Source: Cypionkella sp049896245
GTDB taxonomy: Bacteria > Pseudomonadota > Alphaproteobacteria > Rhodobacterales > Rhodobacteraceae
Assembly (NCBI RefSeq): GCF_049896245.1
Contig: NZ_JAFCTX010000015.1
Location: 42,461-106,460, forward strand
Reading direction: 5' to 3'
DNA length: 64,000 nt
Below the pieces are notes generated by a model. That model saw only the letters and a list, made by a program, of their open reading frames with translations. It did not search any database and had not been told where the DNA came from. Below, in pieces: positions 8,699 through 17,673 of this stretch; position 1 is the stretch's first letter, and each line of letters begins with the position of its first letter. The position numbers were made by a program, and so were the translations under genes.

Positions 8699-9633
8699 GC
8701 TATTCCATCACCGAACCCTCCAACCGCCAAAAGTGGATCGCCGGTGGCTTAGTCATAGCCTACGCCATCCTCACCCTGCTGCCCCTCGCATGGATCATCG
8801 CCACCGGCTTCAAAACCCCCGCCGATGCCATCGCCTACCCGCCAAAGGTGCTGTTCACGCCGTCGCTCGAAGGCTACGTCAACCTGTTCACCTCCCGCTC
8901 CCGCGTCACGCCCGAAGACCTCGCGGCGCTTGGCCCACCGACCACATGGTATGACACCATCGTGCGGCAATACGGCATGGTGATCACCGGCGCGTCCCGT
9001 TACGGCGAGCGGTTCCTGAACTCGGTCATCATCGGTTTCGGATCGACCTTCCTGTCGGTTTTCTTAGGCACCATCGCGGCTTACGCGTTCAGCCGCTTCA
9101 AAGTGCCGCTGAAAGACGACCTTTTATTCTTCATCCTCTCCACAAGAATGATGCCCCCCATCGCCGTCGCCATCCCGATTTTCCTGATGTACCGCCAGCT
9201 TGGCCTGTCCGACACCCACCTCGGCATGATCCTGCTTTACACCGCCGTGAACCTGTCCCTATCGGTCTGGCTGCTGAAAGGTTTCATCGACGAAATCCCC
9301 ATCGAATACGAAGAAGCCGCCCTGATCGACGGCTACACCCGCTTCCAGGCCTTTTACAAAGTTGTGCTGCCGCAAGCCGCGACCGGCATCGCCTCCACCG
9401 CGATCTTCTGCCTGATCTTCGCATGGAACGAATACGCCTTCGCGGTGCTGCTGACCTCCGGCACAGCCCAAACCGCCCCGCCCTTCATCCCCACTATCAT
9501 CGGCGCGGGCGGCAAAGACTGGCCCGCCGTCGCCGCAGGCGCGACGCTGTTCCTGCTGCCGATCATGATCTTCACCATCCTGCTGCGCAAACACCTGCTG
9601 CGCGGCATCACCTTCGGAGCGGTGCGCAAATGA
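8695..9633 (+). CDS. ABC sugar transporter permease (MalG type)
   Basis: Reading from the ATG that overlaps the previous stop gives 312 residues. There are six membrane segments and the EAA loop YEEAALIDGYTRFQAF near residue 203. This is the second half of the heterodimeric permease. A longer reading from 8593 is rejected since it lies inside the upstream permease. The stop overlaps the next small gene by 4 bp. Confidence 0.9.
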   Translation: MSYSITEPSNRQKWIAGGLVIAYAILTLLPLAWIIATGFKTPADAIAYPPKVLFTPSLEGYVNLFTSRSRVTPEDLAALGPPTTWYDTIVRQYGMVITGASRYGERFLNSVIIGFGSTFLSVFLGTIAAYAFSRFKVPLKDDLLFFILSTRMMPPIAVAIPIFLMYRQLGLSDTHLGMILLYTAVNLSLSVWLLKGFIDEIPIEYEEAALIDGYTRFQAFYKVVLPQAATGIASTAIFCLIFAWNEYAFAVLLTSGTAQTAPPFIPTIIGAGGKDWPAVAAGATLFLLPIMIFTILLRKHLLRGITFGAVRK

Positions 9634-9818
9634 AAAACTTTCTCAACGGCATCCTGCACTTCCGCCGTGGCCCGTGGGAGATGCTCGCCACCATCCTGAT
9701 AGCCCTAGGCGTCTTCATGCTGATGCAACCCTTCGCCTTGATCTTGTTCACCTATTCCTTCGTGGTGACGCTTATCGGCACGGTGATGTTCATCATCACC
9801 AGCCATTTCCCGGAGTAA
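9630..9818 (+). CDS. Small two-helix membrane protein within the ABC operon (62 aa)
   Basis: ATG at 9630 overlaps the permease stop. The 62-residue product has a short amphipathic start (MKNFLNGILHFRRGPWEM) and two hydrophobic helices, then stops 3 bp before the first ATPase gene. Tight overlap on one side and spacing on the other show it is a true operon member. The glycerol importer glpSTPQUV, which also has two ATPases, carries a small membrane protein of unknown role (GlpU); similarity here is by position and type only. It may aid assembly of the importer. Confidence 0.7.
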   Translation: MKNFLNGILHFRRGPWEMLATILIALGVFMLMQPFALILFTYSFVVTLIGTVMFIITSHFPE

Positions 9819-9821
9819 GAG

Positions 9822-10916
9822 ATGGCCCAAATCGTCATCAAAAGCCTGCGCAAAGAATTCGGCGCGTTCACCGCCGTACAATCCTCCAGCTTCACGATCG
9901 AGGACGGCGAATTTTTCATGCTGCTCGGCCCCTCTGGCTGCGGCAAAACCACCACTTTGCGGATGATCGCCGGGCTGGAGTTACCCACCGCAGGTGAGAT
10001 TTTCATCGACGGGGCTGAGGTTTCCCAAAAGCCCGCCAGCCAGCGCGACATTGCCTTCGTGTTCCAGATGTTCGCGCTCTATCCGCATATGAATGTGCGC
10101 AAGAACATCTCCTACCCCCTCGTCAGCCAAGGCATGAAACGCGACCAAGTCCGCGCCAAAGTCAACGAAGTCGCCGAGATTCTCGGCATCACCGCGATCC
10201 TGGAAAAGCCCGTCGGCGGCCTGTCCGGCGGCGACCGCCAACGCGTCGCCTTGGGTCGCGCCATCGTCCGCGACCCCGCCTGTTTCCTGATGGACGAGCC
10301 CCTTGGCGCACTAGATGCGGAATTCCGCGAACATATGGCCCTAGAACTGCGTGCCCTGCACTACCGCATGCGCGCCACCACGGTTTACGTCACGCATGAC
10401 CAGCTCGAAGCCATGCAGATGGGCGACAAAATCGTCGTGATGAATCACGGTGTTGTCGAGCAATTCGGCCGCCCGCAGGAAATCTACGACTGGCCCGCCA
10501 CCACCTTCGTCGCCCGTTTCATCGGCTCGCCCGCGATGAACCTGCTGAATTTCGACGGCATGGTCGGCAATGGCAGCACCGAAGTCACCCTCTCAGACGC
10601 CGCCATCCAAATCCCGCCGATGATCAGCGGCGGCAGTGGCACCCTCACCCTCGGCGTGCGCCCCGAACACATCCGCCTCGACGATGCCGCCCCGCTCAAA
10701 GCCCGCATCCTCGCCGCTGAATACCTCGGCACCACCCAGATCATCACCCTGCAAACCGCCCACGGCCCGGTCAAAGCCCGCATCGCTTCCGACCAGCCCG
10801 CCACCATCGGCGACACCACCGGCCTCACCTTCGATCCCCGTTCGATCACTTTGTTCGACCCCACCGGCCACGCCCTGATCTCTGAGGCAAATCAAAAGGT
10901 TCTATCCCATGGCTGA
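9822..10916 (+). CDS. ABC transporter ATP-binding protein 1
   Basis: A 364-residue sugar-importer ATPase. The Walker A loop GPSGCGKTT is near residue 37, the signature is LSGGDRQRV rather than LSGGQ, Walker B is CFLMDEPLGALD, and the C-terminal third is a MalK-type regulatory TOBE region. GGAG precedes the ATG. The gene overlaps the next ATPase gene by 8 bp. Most CUT1 sugar importers need one such gene; here two different ones occur, suggesting a heterodimeric motor. Confidence 0.9.
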   Translation: MAQIVIKSLRKEFGAFTAVQSSSFTIEDGEFFMLLGPSGCGKTTTLRMIAGLELPTAGEIFIDGAEVSQKPASQRDIAFVFQMFALYPHMNVRKNISYPLVSQGMKRDQVRAKVNEVAEILGITAILEKPVGGLSGGDRQRVALGRAIVRDPACFLMDEPLGALDAEFREHMALELRALHYRMRATTVYVTHDQLEAMQMGDKIVVMNHGVVEQFGRPQEIYDWPATTFVARFIGSPAMNLLNFDGMVGNGSTEVTLSDAAIQIPPMISGGSGTLTLGVRPEHIRLDDAAPLKARILAAEYLGTTQIITLQTAHGPVKARIASDQPATIGDTTGLTFDPRSITLFDPTGHALISEANQKVLSHG

Positions 10917-11901
10917 GGTGATCCTGAACAACGTCTCAAAATCCTACGGGGCGCAAACCGCCCTAGACAGCGTCAGCATGACCATCCCCGACGGTGCTTT
11001 CGTGGTCTTGCTCGGCCCCACCGGAGCAGGCAAAACCACCATCCTGCGCCTTGTCTCGGGCCTTGACACCCCCACCACGGGCGACATCCGCATCAACGGC
11101 CAAAGCACAAAAGGCCTCACCCCCGCCCAACGCAATGTCGCGATGGTGTTCCAGCAATATTCGCTTTACCCGCATCTGACCGTGCGCGAAAACATGGAAT
11201 TCCCGCTGAAATCGCCGCTGCTGCGTACCCCGCGCAGCGAGATCACCCGCAAAGTCGCCGAAGTCGCCGAAATCCTGCAAATCTCCCACAAGCTCGACAA
11301 CAAGGCGACGGCCCTTTCGGGCGGCGAGATGCAGCGCGTCTCCATCGGTCGCGCGCTTGTGCGCAACCCCGCCGTCTATCTGATGGATGAACCGCTCAGC
11401 AGCCTCGACGCCAAACTCCGCGCCGATCTGCGGGTAGAGCTGAAAAATATCCAAGCCAACCTTGGCGCGACTTTCCTCTATGTCACCCATGACCAGATTG
11501 AGGCGATGACAATGGCCACCCATGTCGGCGTTCTCGACCACGGAAAACTCGTGCAATTCGGCACCCCGCGCGAGATTTACGAACAACCCGTCAGCATTTA
11601 TGCCGCAGGTCGCTTGGGTCAGCCGCATATCAACATCCTGCCCGCCGATCTGTTCGGCCCCGCCCCCGCCAATGCGACGAAAATCGGCCTGCGCCCCGAG
11701 CAAATCCAGCAAGGCGCAGGCGAAGATGCGCTGGTGAAACGCATCGAACATTTGGGCGATCAAACCCGCCTGCATCTGTCGTTCAAGAACCACGACCTGA
11801 CCACCGTGACCGAGGCCCACACGCCCTTGCGCAGCGGCGACATCCTGAAAATCCAACCGCAGCGCCCGTTCTATTTCGACGCCAACGGCACCCGCATATA
11901 A
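10909..11901 (+). CDS. ABC transporter ATP-binding protein 2
   Basis: A 330-residue ATPase with Walker A GPTGAGKTT, signature LSGGEMQRV and Walker B VYLMDEPLSSLD, plus a shorter C-terminal regulatory region than its partner. It starts within the end of the first ATPase gene. The two proteins differ clearly in sequence, so they are not a recent duplication. It probably pairs with ATPase 1 on the two permeases. Confidence 0.9.
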   Translation: MAEVILNNVSKSYGAQTALDSVSMTIPDGAFVVLLGPTGAGKTTILRLVSGLDTPTTGDIRINGQSTKGLTPAQRNVAMVFQQYSLYPHLTVRENMEFPLKSPLLRTPRSEITRKVAEVAEILQISHKLDNKATALSGGEMQRVSIGRALVRNPAVYLMDEPLSSLDAKLRADLRVELKNIQANLGATFLYVTHDQIEAMTMATHVGVLDHGKLVQFGTPREIYEQPVSIYAAGRLGQPHINILPADLFGPAPANATKIGLRPEQIQQGAGEDALVKRIEHLGDQTRLHLSFKNHDLTTVTEAHTPLRSGDILKIQPQRPFYFDANGTRI

Positions 11902-11911
11902 GGAACCCGCG

Positions 11912-13528
11912 ATGACTCAATTCATGAACAAACGCGAAAACATCGTGACCGAGGCGATTGACGGCCTGCTGATGGCCTCGGGCGGGCGACTGGTGCGGCT
12001 GGATGGCTACCCGCATATCCGCGTCGTCCTCCGCGCCGATTGGGACAAATCCCGTGTTGCCCTCGTCTCGGGTGGCGGCTCCGGCCATGAGCCTGCCCAT
12101 GCCGGTTTCGTCGGCCCCGGTATGCTGACCGCCGCCGTTTGTGGCGATGTGTTCGCCAGCCCTTCGGTCGATGCGGTGCTGGCAGGTATCCTCGCCGTCA
12201 CCGGTCCCGCAGGCTGCCTGCTGATCGTGAAGAACTACACCGGAGATCGCCTGAATTTCGGCCTCGCCGCCGAGCGCGCCCGCGCCTTTGGCATGAAGGT
12301 CAGCATGGTGATCGTCGATGACGACATTGCCCTGCCCAATTTGCCGCAAGCGCGCGGCCTTGCCGGAACCTTGTTTGTCCATAAAATCGCGGGTTACCTT
12401 GCCGAACAAGGCCACGATCTGGCGGCTGTCACAAAAGCCGCCGAAGCCGTGATCGCAGGCGCGACCTCGATCGGCATGTCGCTGGATACCTGCACCGTCC
12501 CCGGCTCGGCGAAAGAAAACCGCATCCCGCAGGGCATGGCGGAACTTGGCCTTGGCATCCACGGCGAACCCGGCGTTGAACAAATCGCTTTCACGGACGC
12601 CGCCCATGCCATGACCGCGATGATCGACAAACTTCAGCCCAGTGACGGCCCGTATGTCGCGCTGCTGAACAACCTCGGCGGCGCGTCTGAATTGGAAATG
12701 TCTGTGCTGGCCTATGAACTTCTCCGCTCTCCCCTTGGGACTAAAATCAAATACATTATAGGCCCAAGTGCCATGATGACCTCGCTCGATATGCGCGGGC
12801 TTTCGATCTCGCTCCTCCCGCTCACCCGCCAAATCGAAACCGCTCTCACAGCTCCCGTTCCCCTCACTGCATGGCCCGGTTGTCAGCCGAACACCGCCAT
12901 CAAAACAAAAACCCTGCCGGATGGGCTGACGCCAATCCGCCCGATTCCATCCCAACACAAACCCACTAAAGATTTCCTAATCAAATGCTGCCAGATCATG
13001 ATTTCCTTGGAATCTGACCTCAATGTGCTCGACGCCAAATCCGGCGATGGTGACACCGGATCGACCCTGTCAGGTGCCGCCCATGCCCTGATCGACGCCG
13101 TCGACCAGCTGCCGCTGTCGGATCACACCCAGCTCTACCGCGCCATCGGCCTTGAACTCAGTCAAACCATGGGCGGCTCGTCGGGTGTGCTGCTCGCGAT
13201 CTTCTTCGCCGCCGCTGGCGATGCCGCCTCATCTGGCTTGACCATGCGCGATTCGCTACGCGCCGGGCTGGAGCGGATGCAGCAAATCGGTGGCGCAAAA
13301 CTCGGCGACCGCACGATGATTGACGCGCTGCAACCCGCGCTTGACGCCCTAGATCACGGCCTGCAAGCCGCCGCAGATGCCGCACGAGCCGGGGCAAACC
13401 ACACCGCCACCATGCTGACCGCCAAAGCCGGCCGCGCCGCCTATATCAACGCTGGCAACCTGCAAGGCCATATCGACCCCGGTGCCGAGGCTGTGGCGCG
13501 GCTGTTTGAAGCACTTGCCACGAATTGA
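11912..13528 (+). CDS. Fused DhaK-DhaL dihydroxyacetone kinase (ATP type)
   Basis: The 538-residue protein joins a DhaK domain (about 1-325) and a DhaL domain (about 345-538). DhaK shows SGGGSGHEPAH near residue 53 and His217 in GLGIHGEPG, the residue that binds the keto group covalently. DhaL shows the ADP/metal-binding aspartates in SGDGDTGSTL. Fusion of both halves is typical of ATP-dependent kinases (Citrobacter type) rather than the PTS system. It would phosphorylate dihydroxyacetone, or a related ketose such as erythrulose. It is 10 bp downstream of the importer and last in the operon, so its substrate is likely produced from the imported compound. Confidence 0.9.
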   Translation: MTQFMNKRENIVTEAIDGLLMASGGRLVRLDGYPHIRVVLRADWDKSRVALVSGGGSGHEPAHAGFVGPGMLTAAVCGDVFASPSVDAVLAGILAVTGPAGCLLIVKNYTGDRLNFGLAAERARAFGMKVSMVIVDDDIALPNLPQARGLAGTLFVHKIAGYLAEQGHDLAAVTKAAEAVIAGATSIGMSLDTCTVPGSAKENRIPQGMAELGLGIHGEPGVEQIAFTDAAHAMTAMIDKLQPSDGPYVALLNNLGGASELEMSVLAYELLRSPLGTKIKYIIGPSAMMTSLDMRGLSISLLPLTRQIETALTAPVPLTAWPGCQPNTAIKTKTLPDGLTPIRPIPSQHKPTKDFLIKCCQIMISLESDLNVLDAKSGDGDTGSTLSGAAHALIDAVDQLPLSDHTQLYRAIGLELSQTMGGSSGVLLAIFFAAAGDAASSGLTMRDSLRAGLERMQQIGGAKLGDRTMIDALQPALDALDHGLQAAADAARAGANHTATMLTAKAGRAAYINAGNLQGHIDPGAEAVARLFEALATN

Positions 13529-13610
13529 TGTGAATCGCCGCAGGCTGCACTATAACCTGATGGGTGGAAGCGGAAGCGTCCGCTCGCCAGCCCTTCAAGG
13601 AGCCCGCCAG

Positions 13611-14021
13611 ATGAAATACGCAATCAAAACTTTAGTTCTCTGCGCCACCCTCTCCACCCCAGCGCTTGCCGAAGGTGACGCTGACAAGGGCGAGGGCTTG
13701 TTCAAACGCTGCCTTGCCTGCCATTCGATCATCGCCGCCGACGGCAACGCGGTACAAAAAGGCGGCAAAACCGGCCCCAATCTGTTCGGTGTCATCGGTC
13801 GCCCGATTGGCAGCTACCCGGATTTCAAATACGGCACAGGCCTGCTGGCATTGAACGCCAAGGGAGATGTCTGGGACGAAGCCAAACTCGCCGCCTATAT
13901 CACCAACCCGACCGCATGGGTGAAAGAGGAATCCGGCGATCCGGCGCTCACCGCTAAAATGGCCTTCAAAATGGCTAGCGGAGCCGATGATATGGCGGCG
14001 TATCTGGCGACGATGAAGTAA
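13611..14021 (+). CDS. cycA: Cytochrome c2
   Basis: Start at 13611 (AAGGAG upstream) gives 136 residues: a signal peptide ending ALA, then the heme-binding CLACH near residue 36. It resembles R. sphaeroides cytochrome c2, including KTGPNLFGV and the methionine axial ligand region MAFKM. It is a soluble periplasmic electron carrier between the bc1 complex and oxidases (or a reaction centre in phototrophs). The gene symbol follows the Rhodobacter name and is less certain than the family. Confidence 0.85.
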   Translation: MKYAIKTLVLCATLSTPALAEGDADKGEGLFKRCLACHSIIAADGNAVQKGGKTGPNLFGVIGRPIGSYPDFKYGTGLLALNAKGDVWDEAKLAAYITNPTAWVKEESGDPALTAKMAFKMASGADDMAAYLATMK

Positions 14022-14228
14022 CAGGGGCCGCTCCACCTCAAATCCAGCGGATTTCAAGCGGCAACTGTCCCAACATCCCCTATAACGCTTGCAGAATCCC
14101 GCCATTCGCCCTAAAAACGCCAATGATTGCAGGGTCGGGCACACACCACGGCCCTGTCGTTATTGCAGCCAAGACCGGCGGAGCCAACCGCATGGCCAGT
14201 GACATATCGAAAAAAGGACCCAAACTAC

Positions 14229-15908
14229 ATGAATTCCAAAGCTATGGACGAATTTGAAGCACTTTTGAAAGAAAGCTTCGAAATTGACACCCCCGAAGAG
14301 GGAACGGTTGTCAAAGGCAAGGTTATCGCAATCGAAGCGGGCCAGGCCATTATTGATGTCGGCTACAAGATGGAAGGCCGCATCGACCTGAAAGAATTCG
14401 CAAATCCGGGTGAGCTGCCGAATATCAACGTCGGCGACACCGTGGAAGTCTACCTCGACCGCGTGGAAAATGCCCGCGGCGAAGCCCAAATCTCGCGCGA
14501 GAAAGCCCGTCGCGAAGAAGCTTGGGACCGTCTTGAGAAAGCCTATGCGACCGAAACCCGCGTTGATGGCGCGATCTTTGGCCGTGTCAAAGGCGGCTTC
14601 ACGGTGGATCTGGGCGGCGCTGTCGCCTTCCTGCCGGGTTCGCAAGTGGACGTTCGTCCGGTTCGTGATGCTGGCCCGCTGATGGGCATGAAGCAGCCGT
14701 TCCAGATCCTGAAAATGGATCGCCGCCGTGGCAATATCGTGGTGTCGCGTCGCGCCATCCTTGAAGAGTCGCGTGCAGAACAGCGTGCCGAAGTCATCGG
14801 CAACCTCACTGAGGGGCAAACCATCGACGGCGTTGTGAAAAACATCACCGAATACGGTGCGTTCGTCGATCTGGGCGGCGTTGACGGCCTGCTGCACGTC
14901 ACCGATATGGCTTGGCGTCGTGTCAACCACCCGTCGGAAATCCTCGCGATTGGTGAGACGATCAAGGTGCAGGTCATCAAGATCAACAAAGAAACCCACC
15001 GCATTTCGCTGGGCATGAAGCAGCTGCAATCCGATCCGTGGGATGCTGTTGAGAAACTCTATGCCATCGGCACCGTGCACAAAGGCCGCGTCACCAACAT
15101 CACCGATTACGGCGCCTTTGTGGAGCTGGAAGCCGGTGTTGAAGGCCTCGTCCACGTCTCGGAAATGTCTTGGACCAAGAAAAACGTCCACCCCGGCAAG
15201 ATCGTTTCGACCTCGCAGGAAGTGGAAGTTATGGTTCTGGAAATCGACAGCACCAAACGCCGCGTGTCCTTGGGCCTCAAACAGACCCAGCGCAACCCGT
15301 GGGAAGTGTTTGCCGAAACCCATCCGATCGGCACCAACATCGAAGGCGAAGTCAAGAACATCACCGAATTCGGTCTGTTCGTGGGTCTCGACAACGACAT
15401 CGACGGCATGGTTCACCTCTCTGACCTGTCATGGGATCAGCGCGGCGAAGACGCCATTGCGAATTACCGCAAGGGCGACACCGTCACCGCGTCTGTTACC
15501 GAAGTTGACGTCGAGAAAGAGCGTATCTCGCTGTCGATCAAAGCCTTGGGCGAAGACACCTTCACCGATGCGGTTGATGGCGTGAAACGTGGCGGTATCA
15601 TCACCGTCGTGGTGACCGCGATTGAAGAAGGCGGCGTTGAGGTTGAATACAACGGCGCGAAAAGCTTCATCCGTCGTTCCGACCTGTCGCGGGAACGCGC
15701 CGATCAACGCCCCGAGCGTTTCAGCGTTGGCGACAAGATCGACGTGCGCGTCACCAACATCGACCCGAAGACCCGCCGCATGGGTCTGTCGATCAAAGCG
15801 CGTGAGATCGCTGAAGAGAAAGAAGCTGTCGAGCAGTATGGTTCGTCCGATTCGGGCGCCAGCTTGGGCGACATCCTCGGTGCCGCTCTGAAGGGCGACA
15901 AGAACTGA
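14229..15908 (+). CDS. rpsA: 30S ribosomal protein S1
   Basis: From the ATG at 14229 (AAGGA upstream) the protein has 559 residues and six S1 RNA-binding repeats, seen as recurrent GAFVDLGG/GLLHVTDM and GAFVELEAG/GLVHVSEM pairs. It brings mRNA to the 30S subunit during translation initiation. Length fits the family. It is followed by a strong terminator and then ihfB, the usual alphaproteobacterial neighbour. Confidence 0.97.
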   Translation: MNSKAMDEFEALLKESFEIDTPEEGTVVKGKVIAIEAGQAIIDVGYKMEGRIDLKEFANPGELPNINVGDTVEVYLDRVENARGEAQISREKARREEAWDRLEKAYATETRVDGAIFGRVKGGFTVDLGGAVAFLPGSQVDVRPVRDAGPLMGMKQPFQILKMDRRRGNIVVSRRAILEESRAEQRAEVIGNLTEGQTIDGVVKNITEYGAFVDLGGVDGLLHVTDMAWRRVNHPSEILAIGETIKVQVIKINKETHRISLGMKQLQSDPWDAVEKLYAIGTVHKGRVTNITDYGAFVELEAGVEGLVHVSEMSWTKKNVHPGKIVSTSQEVEVMVLEIDSTKRRVSLGLKQTQRNPWEVFAETHPIGTNIEGEVKNITEFGLFVGLDNDIDGMVHLSDLSWDQRGEDAIANYRKGDTVTASVTEVDVEKERISLSIKALGEDTFTDAVDGVKRGGIITVVVTAIEEGGVEVEYNGAKSFIRRSDLSRERADQRPERFSVGDKIDVRVTNIDPKTRRMGLSIKAREIAEEKEAVEQYGSSDSGASLGDILGAALKGDKN

Positions 15909-15931
15909 TCTGACCTCACGGTTGGTGAAAA

Positions 15932-15960
15932 GGGGCCCCGCAGCAATGCGGGGCCCTTTG
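15932..15960 (+). terminator. Rho-independent terminator of rpsA
   Basis: A 9-bp GC stem GGGCCCCGC/GCGGGGCCC (15933-15956) with loop AGCAAT, followed by TTTG, 25 bp after the rpsA stop. Confidence 0.85.
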
Positions 15961-16088
15961 CTTTGGCACCTTTAGCTTGCAATTTTGTTTGTGCCTTTGG
16001 AAATTATGCCTATAGTCCAATGCGTAACAGGTTGGCACGGCCGAGAATCCCAAAACCGGGGCGCGGCACCACTAGGGGGATATCGCGG

Positions 16089-16370
16089 ATGATACGGTCT
16101 GAACTGATCCAAAAAATCGCGGATGAAAATCCGCACCTGACGCAGCGCCATGTTGAACGCATCGTCAACACGGTGTTTGAAGAAATCATCGAAGCCCTCG
16201 CCAAAGGCGACCGGGTCGAATTGCGCGGCTTTGGCGCGTTTTCGGTGAAAGCCCGCGATGCCCGCGTGGGGCGCAATCCGCGCACCGGTGAGGCTGTCAG
16301 CGTCGAGGATAAGAAGGTTCCGTTCTTCAAAACCGGCAAACTGCTGCGCGATCGTCTCAACGCCAAATAA
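16089..16370 (+). CDS. ihfB: Integration host factor beta subunit
   Basis: The 93-residue protein starts at the ATG 16089 and shows the DNABII fold: RSELIQKIA at the N-terminus, the GRNPRTGE arm near residue 61 and the PFFKTGKLLR C-terminus typical of IHF-beta. With IHF-alpha it binds and bends DNA in replication, recombination and transcription. The position after rpsA is conserved in many proteobacteria. Confidence 0.96.
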   Translation: MIRSELIQKIADENPHLTQRHVERIVNTVFEEIIEALAKGDRVELRGFGAFSVKARDARVGRNPRTGEAVSVEDKKVPFFKTGKLLRDRLNAK

Positions 16371-16433
16371 GCCGCATTGCGCATCGGCGCGATCGCCCCA
16401 ATAGTGGGTCAGCACCTGCAAAAAGGCGGTCCG

Positions 16434-16796
16434 ATGTTTCGTTACCTGCGTTATCTGATTTTGGCAGCCGTGGGCCTTGCCCTGCTGATAGTGGCCTTGG
16501 CCAACCGCACCCCTGTTTTGCTGAAAGCCGTGCCCGATGACTTTGCCGCCTTTCTGGGCGTGACCTGGCAGATGCAGCTTCCGGTTTTCGTCGTGCTGTT
16601 CGGTGGCATCGTGATTGGCGTGCTGGTGGGCTTTTTGTGGGAATGGGCGCGCGAGCATAAGCATCGTGCGACCGCTTCGACCAAAACCCGCGAAGTCACC
16701 AAGCTGGAACGCGAACTCGCCAATATGCGCGACGCCACCTCGGTTCCGCAACAAGATGAGATCATCGCCCTGCTCAACCGCCCGAAAGCCAAGTAA
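16434..16796 (+). CDS. LapA-domain (DUF1049) inner-membrane protein
   Basis: A 120-residue protein with a hydrophobic segment at 6-24, another at about 48-70, and a basic coiled-coil-like tail (TKLERELANMRD). This matches the lipopolysaccharide assembly protein A domain family. Start at ATG 16434. In this family such proteins act at the inner membrane, possibly in envelope assembly; the specific role here is not shown. It is between ihfB and trpF, a usual place in Rhodobacteraceae. Confidence 0.8.
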   Translation: MFRYLRYLILAAVGLALLIVALANRTPVLLKAVPDDFAAFLGVTWQMQLPVFVVLFGGIVIGVLVGFLWEWAREHKHRATASTKTREVTKLERELANMRDATSVPQQDEIIALLNRPKAK

Positions 16797-16811
16797 TGCC
16801 AAAGTTTGACC

Positions 16812-17474
16812 ATGCCTGATATTCGCGTCAAAATCTGCGGCCTGCGCAGCTTAGGCGACGTGGCCGCCGTGGCCGCGACCAAAGCCGCCTATGCGGGCTT
16901 CGTGTTCTTCCCAAAATCCCCGCGCCATCTGACCATCCCGCAAGCCCGCGCCCTCACCCTTGCCGCCCCCGTGGGTCTGGCGAAAGTCGCCCTTTTGGTT
17001 GATGCCGACGACGCCCTGCTTGATGCGATCACGGAGGCGATGCCGCTCGACATGCTGCAACTCCACGGCCACGAAACTCCCGAGCGTGTCGCCGAAATCC
17101 GCGCCCGTTACGGCCTGCCGGTGATGAAAGCCGTCGGCGTCACCGATGAAGGCGATCTTGCGGCAGTCTTCGAATACTCCCTCGCCGCCGATCAAATTCT
17201 GGTCGATGCCAAACCGCCGAAGACCTCCGCCCTCCCCGGCGGCAATGGCCTGTCGTTTGATTGGAGGCTGGTCGCCCAACGCCGCTGGCTGAAACCCTGG
17301 ATGCTCGCAGGCGGCCTCTCCCCGCAGAACGTCGCCGAAGCAATCCGGCTGACCAACGCCCGCCAAGTCGATGTCTCCTCTGGCGTGGAATCCAGCCATG
17401 GCGTCAAAGACCCGAGCAAAATCAGCGCCTTCGTCCAAGCCGCCACCCAAGACGGCCCGCCCATCCTGCGCTAG
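16812..17474 (+). CDS. trpF: Phosphoribosylanthranilate isomerase
   Basis: The 220-residue protein starts at the ATG 16812. KICGLRS at the start carries the catalytic cysteine of TrpF; AGFVFFPKSPRHL, LLQLHGHE and MLAGGLSPQNV are family landmarks, and VDVSSGVESSHGVKDPSKI is the phosphate-binding end. It performs the Amadori rearrangement in tryptophan synthesis. trpB, its normal downstream partner, is absent here; repeats and a VOC gene follow. Confidence 0.95.
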   Translation: MPDIRVKICGLRSLGDVAAVAATKAAYAGFVFFPKSPRHLTIPQARALTLAAPVGLAKVALLVDADDALLDAITEAMPLDMLQLHGHETPERVAEIRARYGLPVMKAVGVTDEGDLAAVFEYSLAADQILVDAKPPKTSALPGGNGLSFDWRLVAQRRWLKPWMLAGGLSPQNVAEAIRLTNARQVDVSSGVESSHGVKDPSKISAFVQAATQDGPPILR

Positions 17475-17489
17475 TGCCGCCTCAAAAAC

Positions 17490-17667
17490 GCACAACCAAA
17501 AGCATTTTCTCTTTTCTAAATACTCCCGCCGGAGGCTTCCGACAGATCCACCACGGCCAAAGCCAGTAATTTCACATTGGCCCAAATACTCCCGCCGGAG
17601 GCTCCCCCGCCTCCACAGCCCAAAGCCCAGCAATTTCATCTGTTCTAAAATATCCCCGCCGGAGGCT
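17490..17667 (+). repeat. Three tandem ~65-bp repeats ending in CCGCCGGAGGCT
   Basis: The cores AAATACTCCCGCCGGAGGCT (17518-17537 and 17584-17603) and a variant with TATCC (17648-17667) recur at 66- and 64-bp steps. Similar flanks (AAAGCC(C)AG(T/C)AATTTCA) show that the unit is longer than the core. The GGAGG of the last copy lies 8 bp before the VOC-protein ATG and should be its ribosome site. CTCC-CGCC-GGAG can fold into a small hairpin covering GGAG. Related copies lie near 1790, 20130 and 45105. Confidence 0.75.
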
Positions 17668-17673
17668 CCCGCC

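Noticed and set aside
14160..15416. 418-codon open frame antisense to rpsA
   Set aside because: GC-rich codon bias of rpsA keeps the opposite frame open; the product has no family features.
17490..17667. CRISPR array for the three 65-bp tandem repeats
   Set aside because: Only three degenerate units, the repeats are not separated by unique spacers of constant length, and no cas genes are present.
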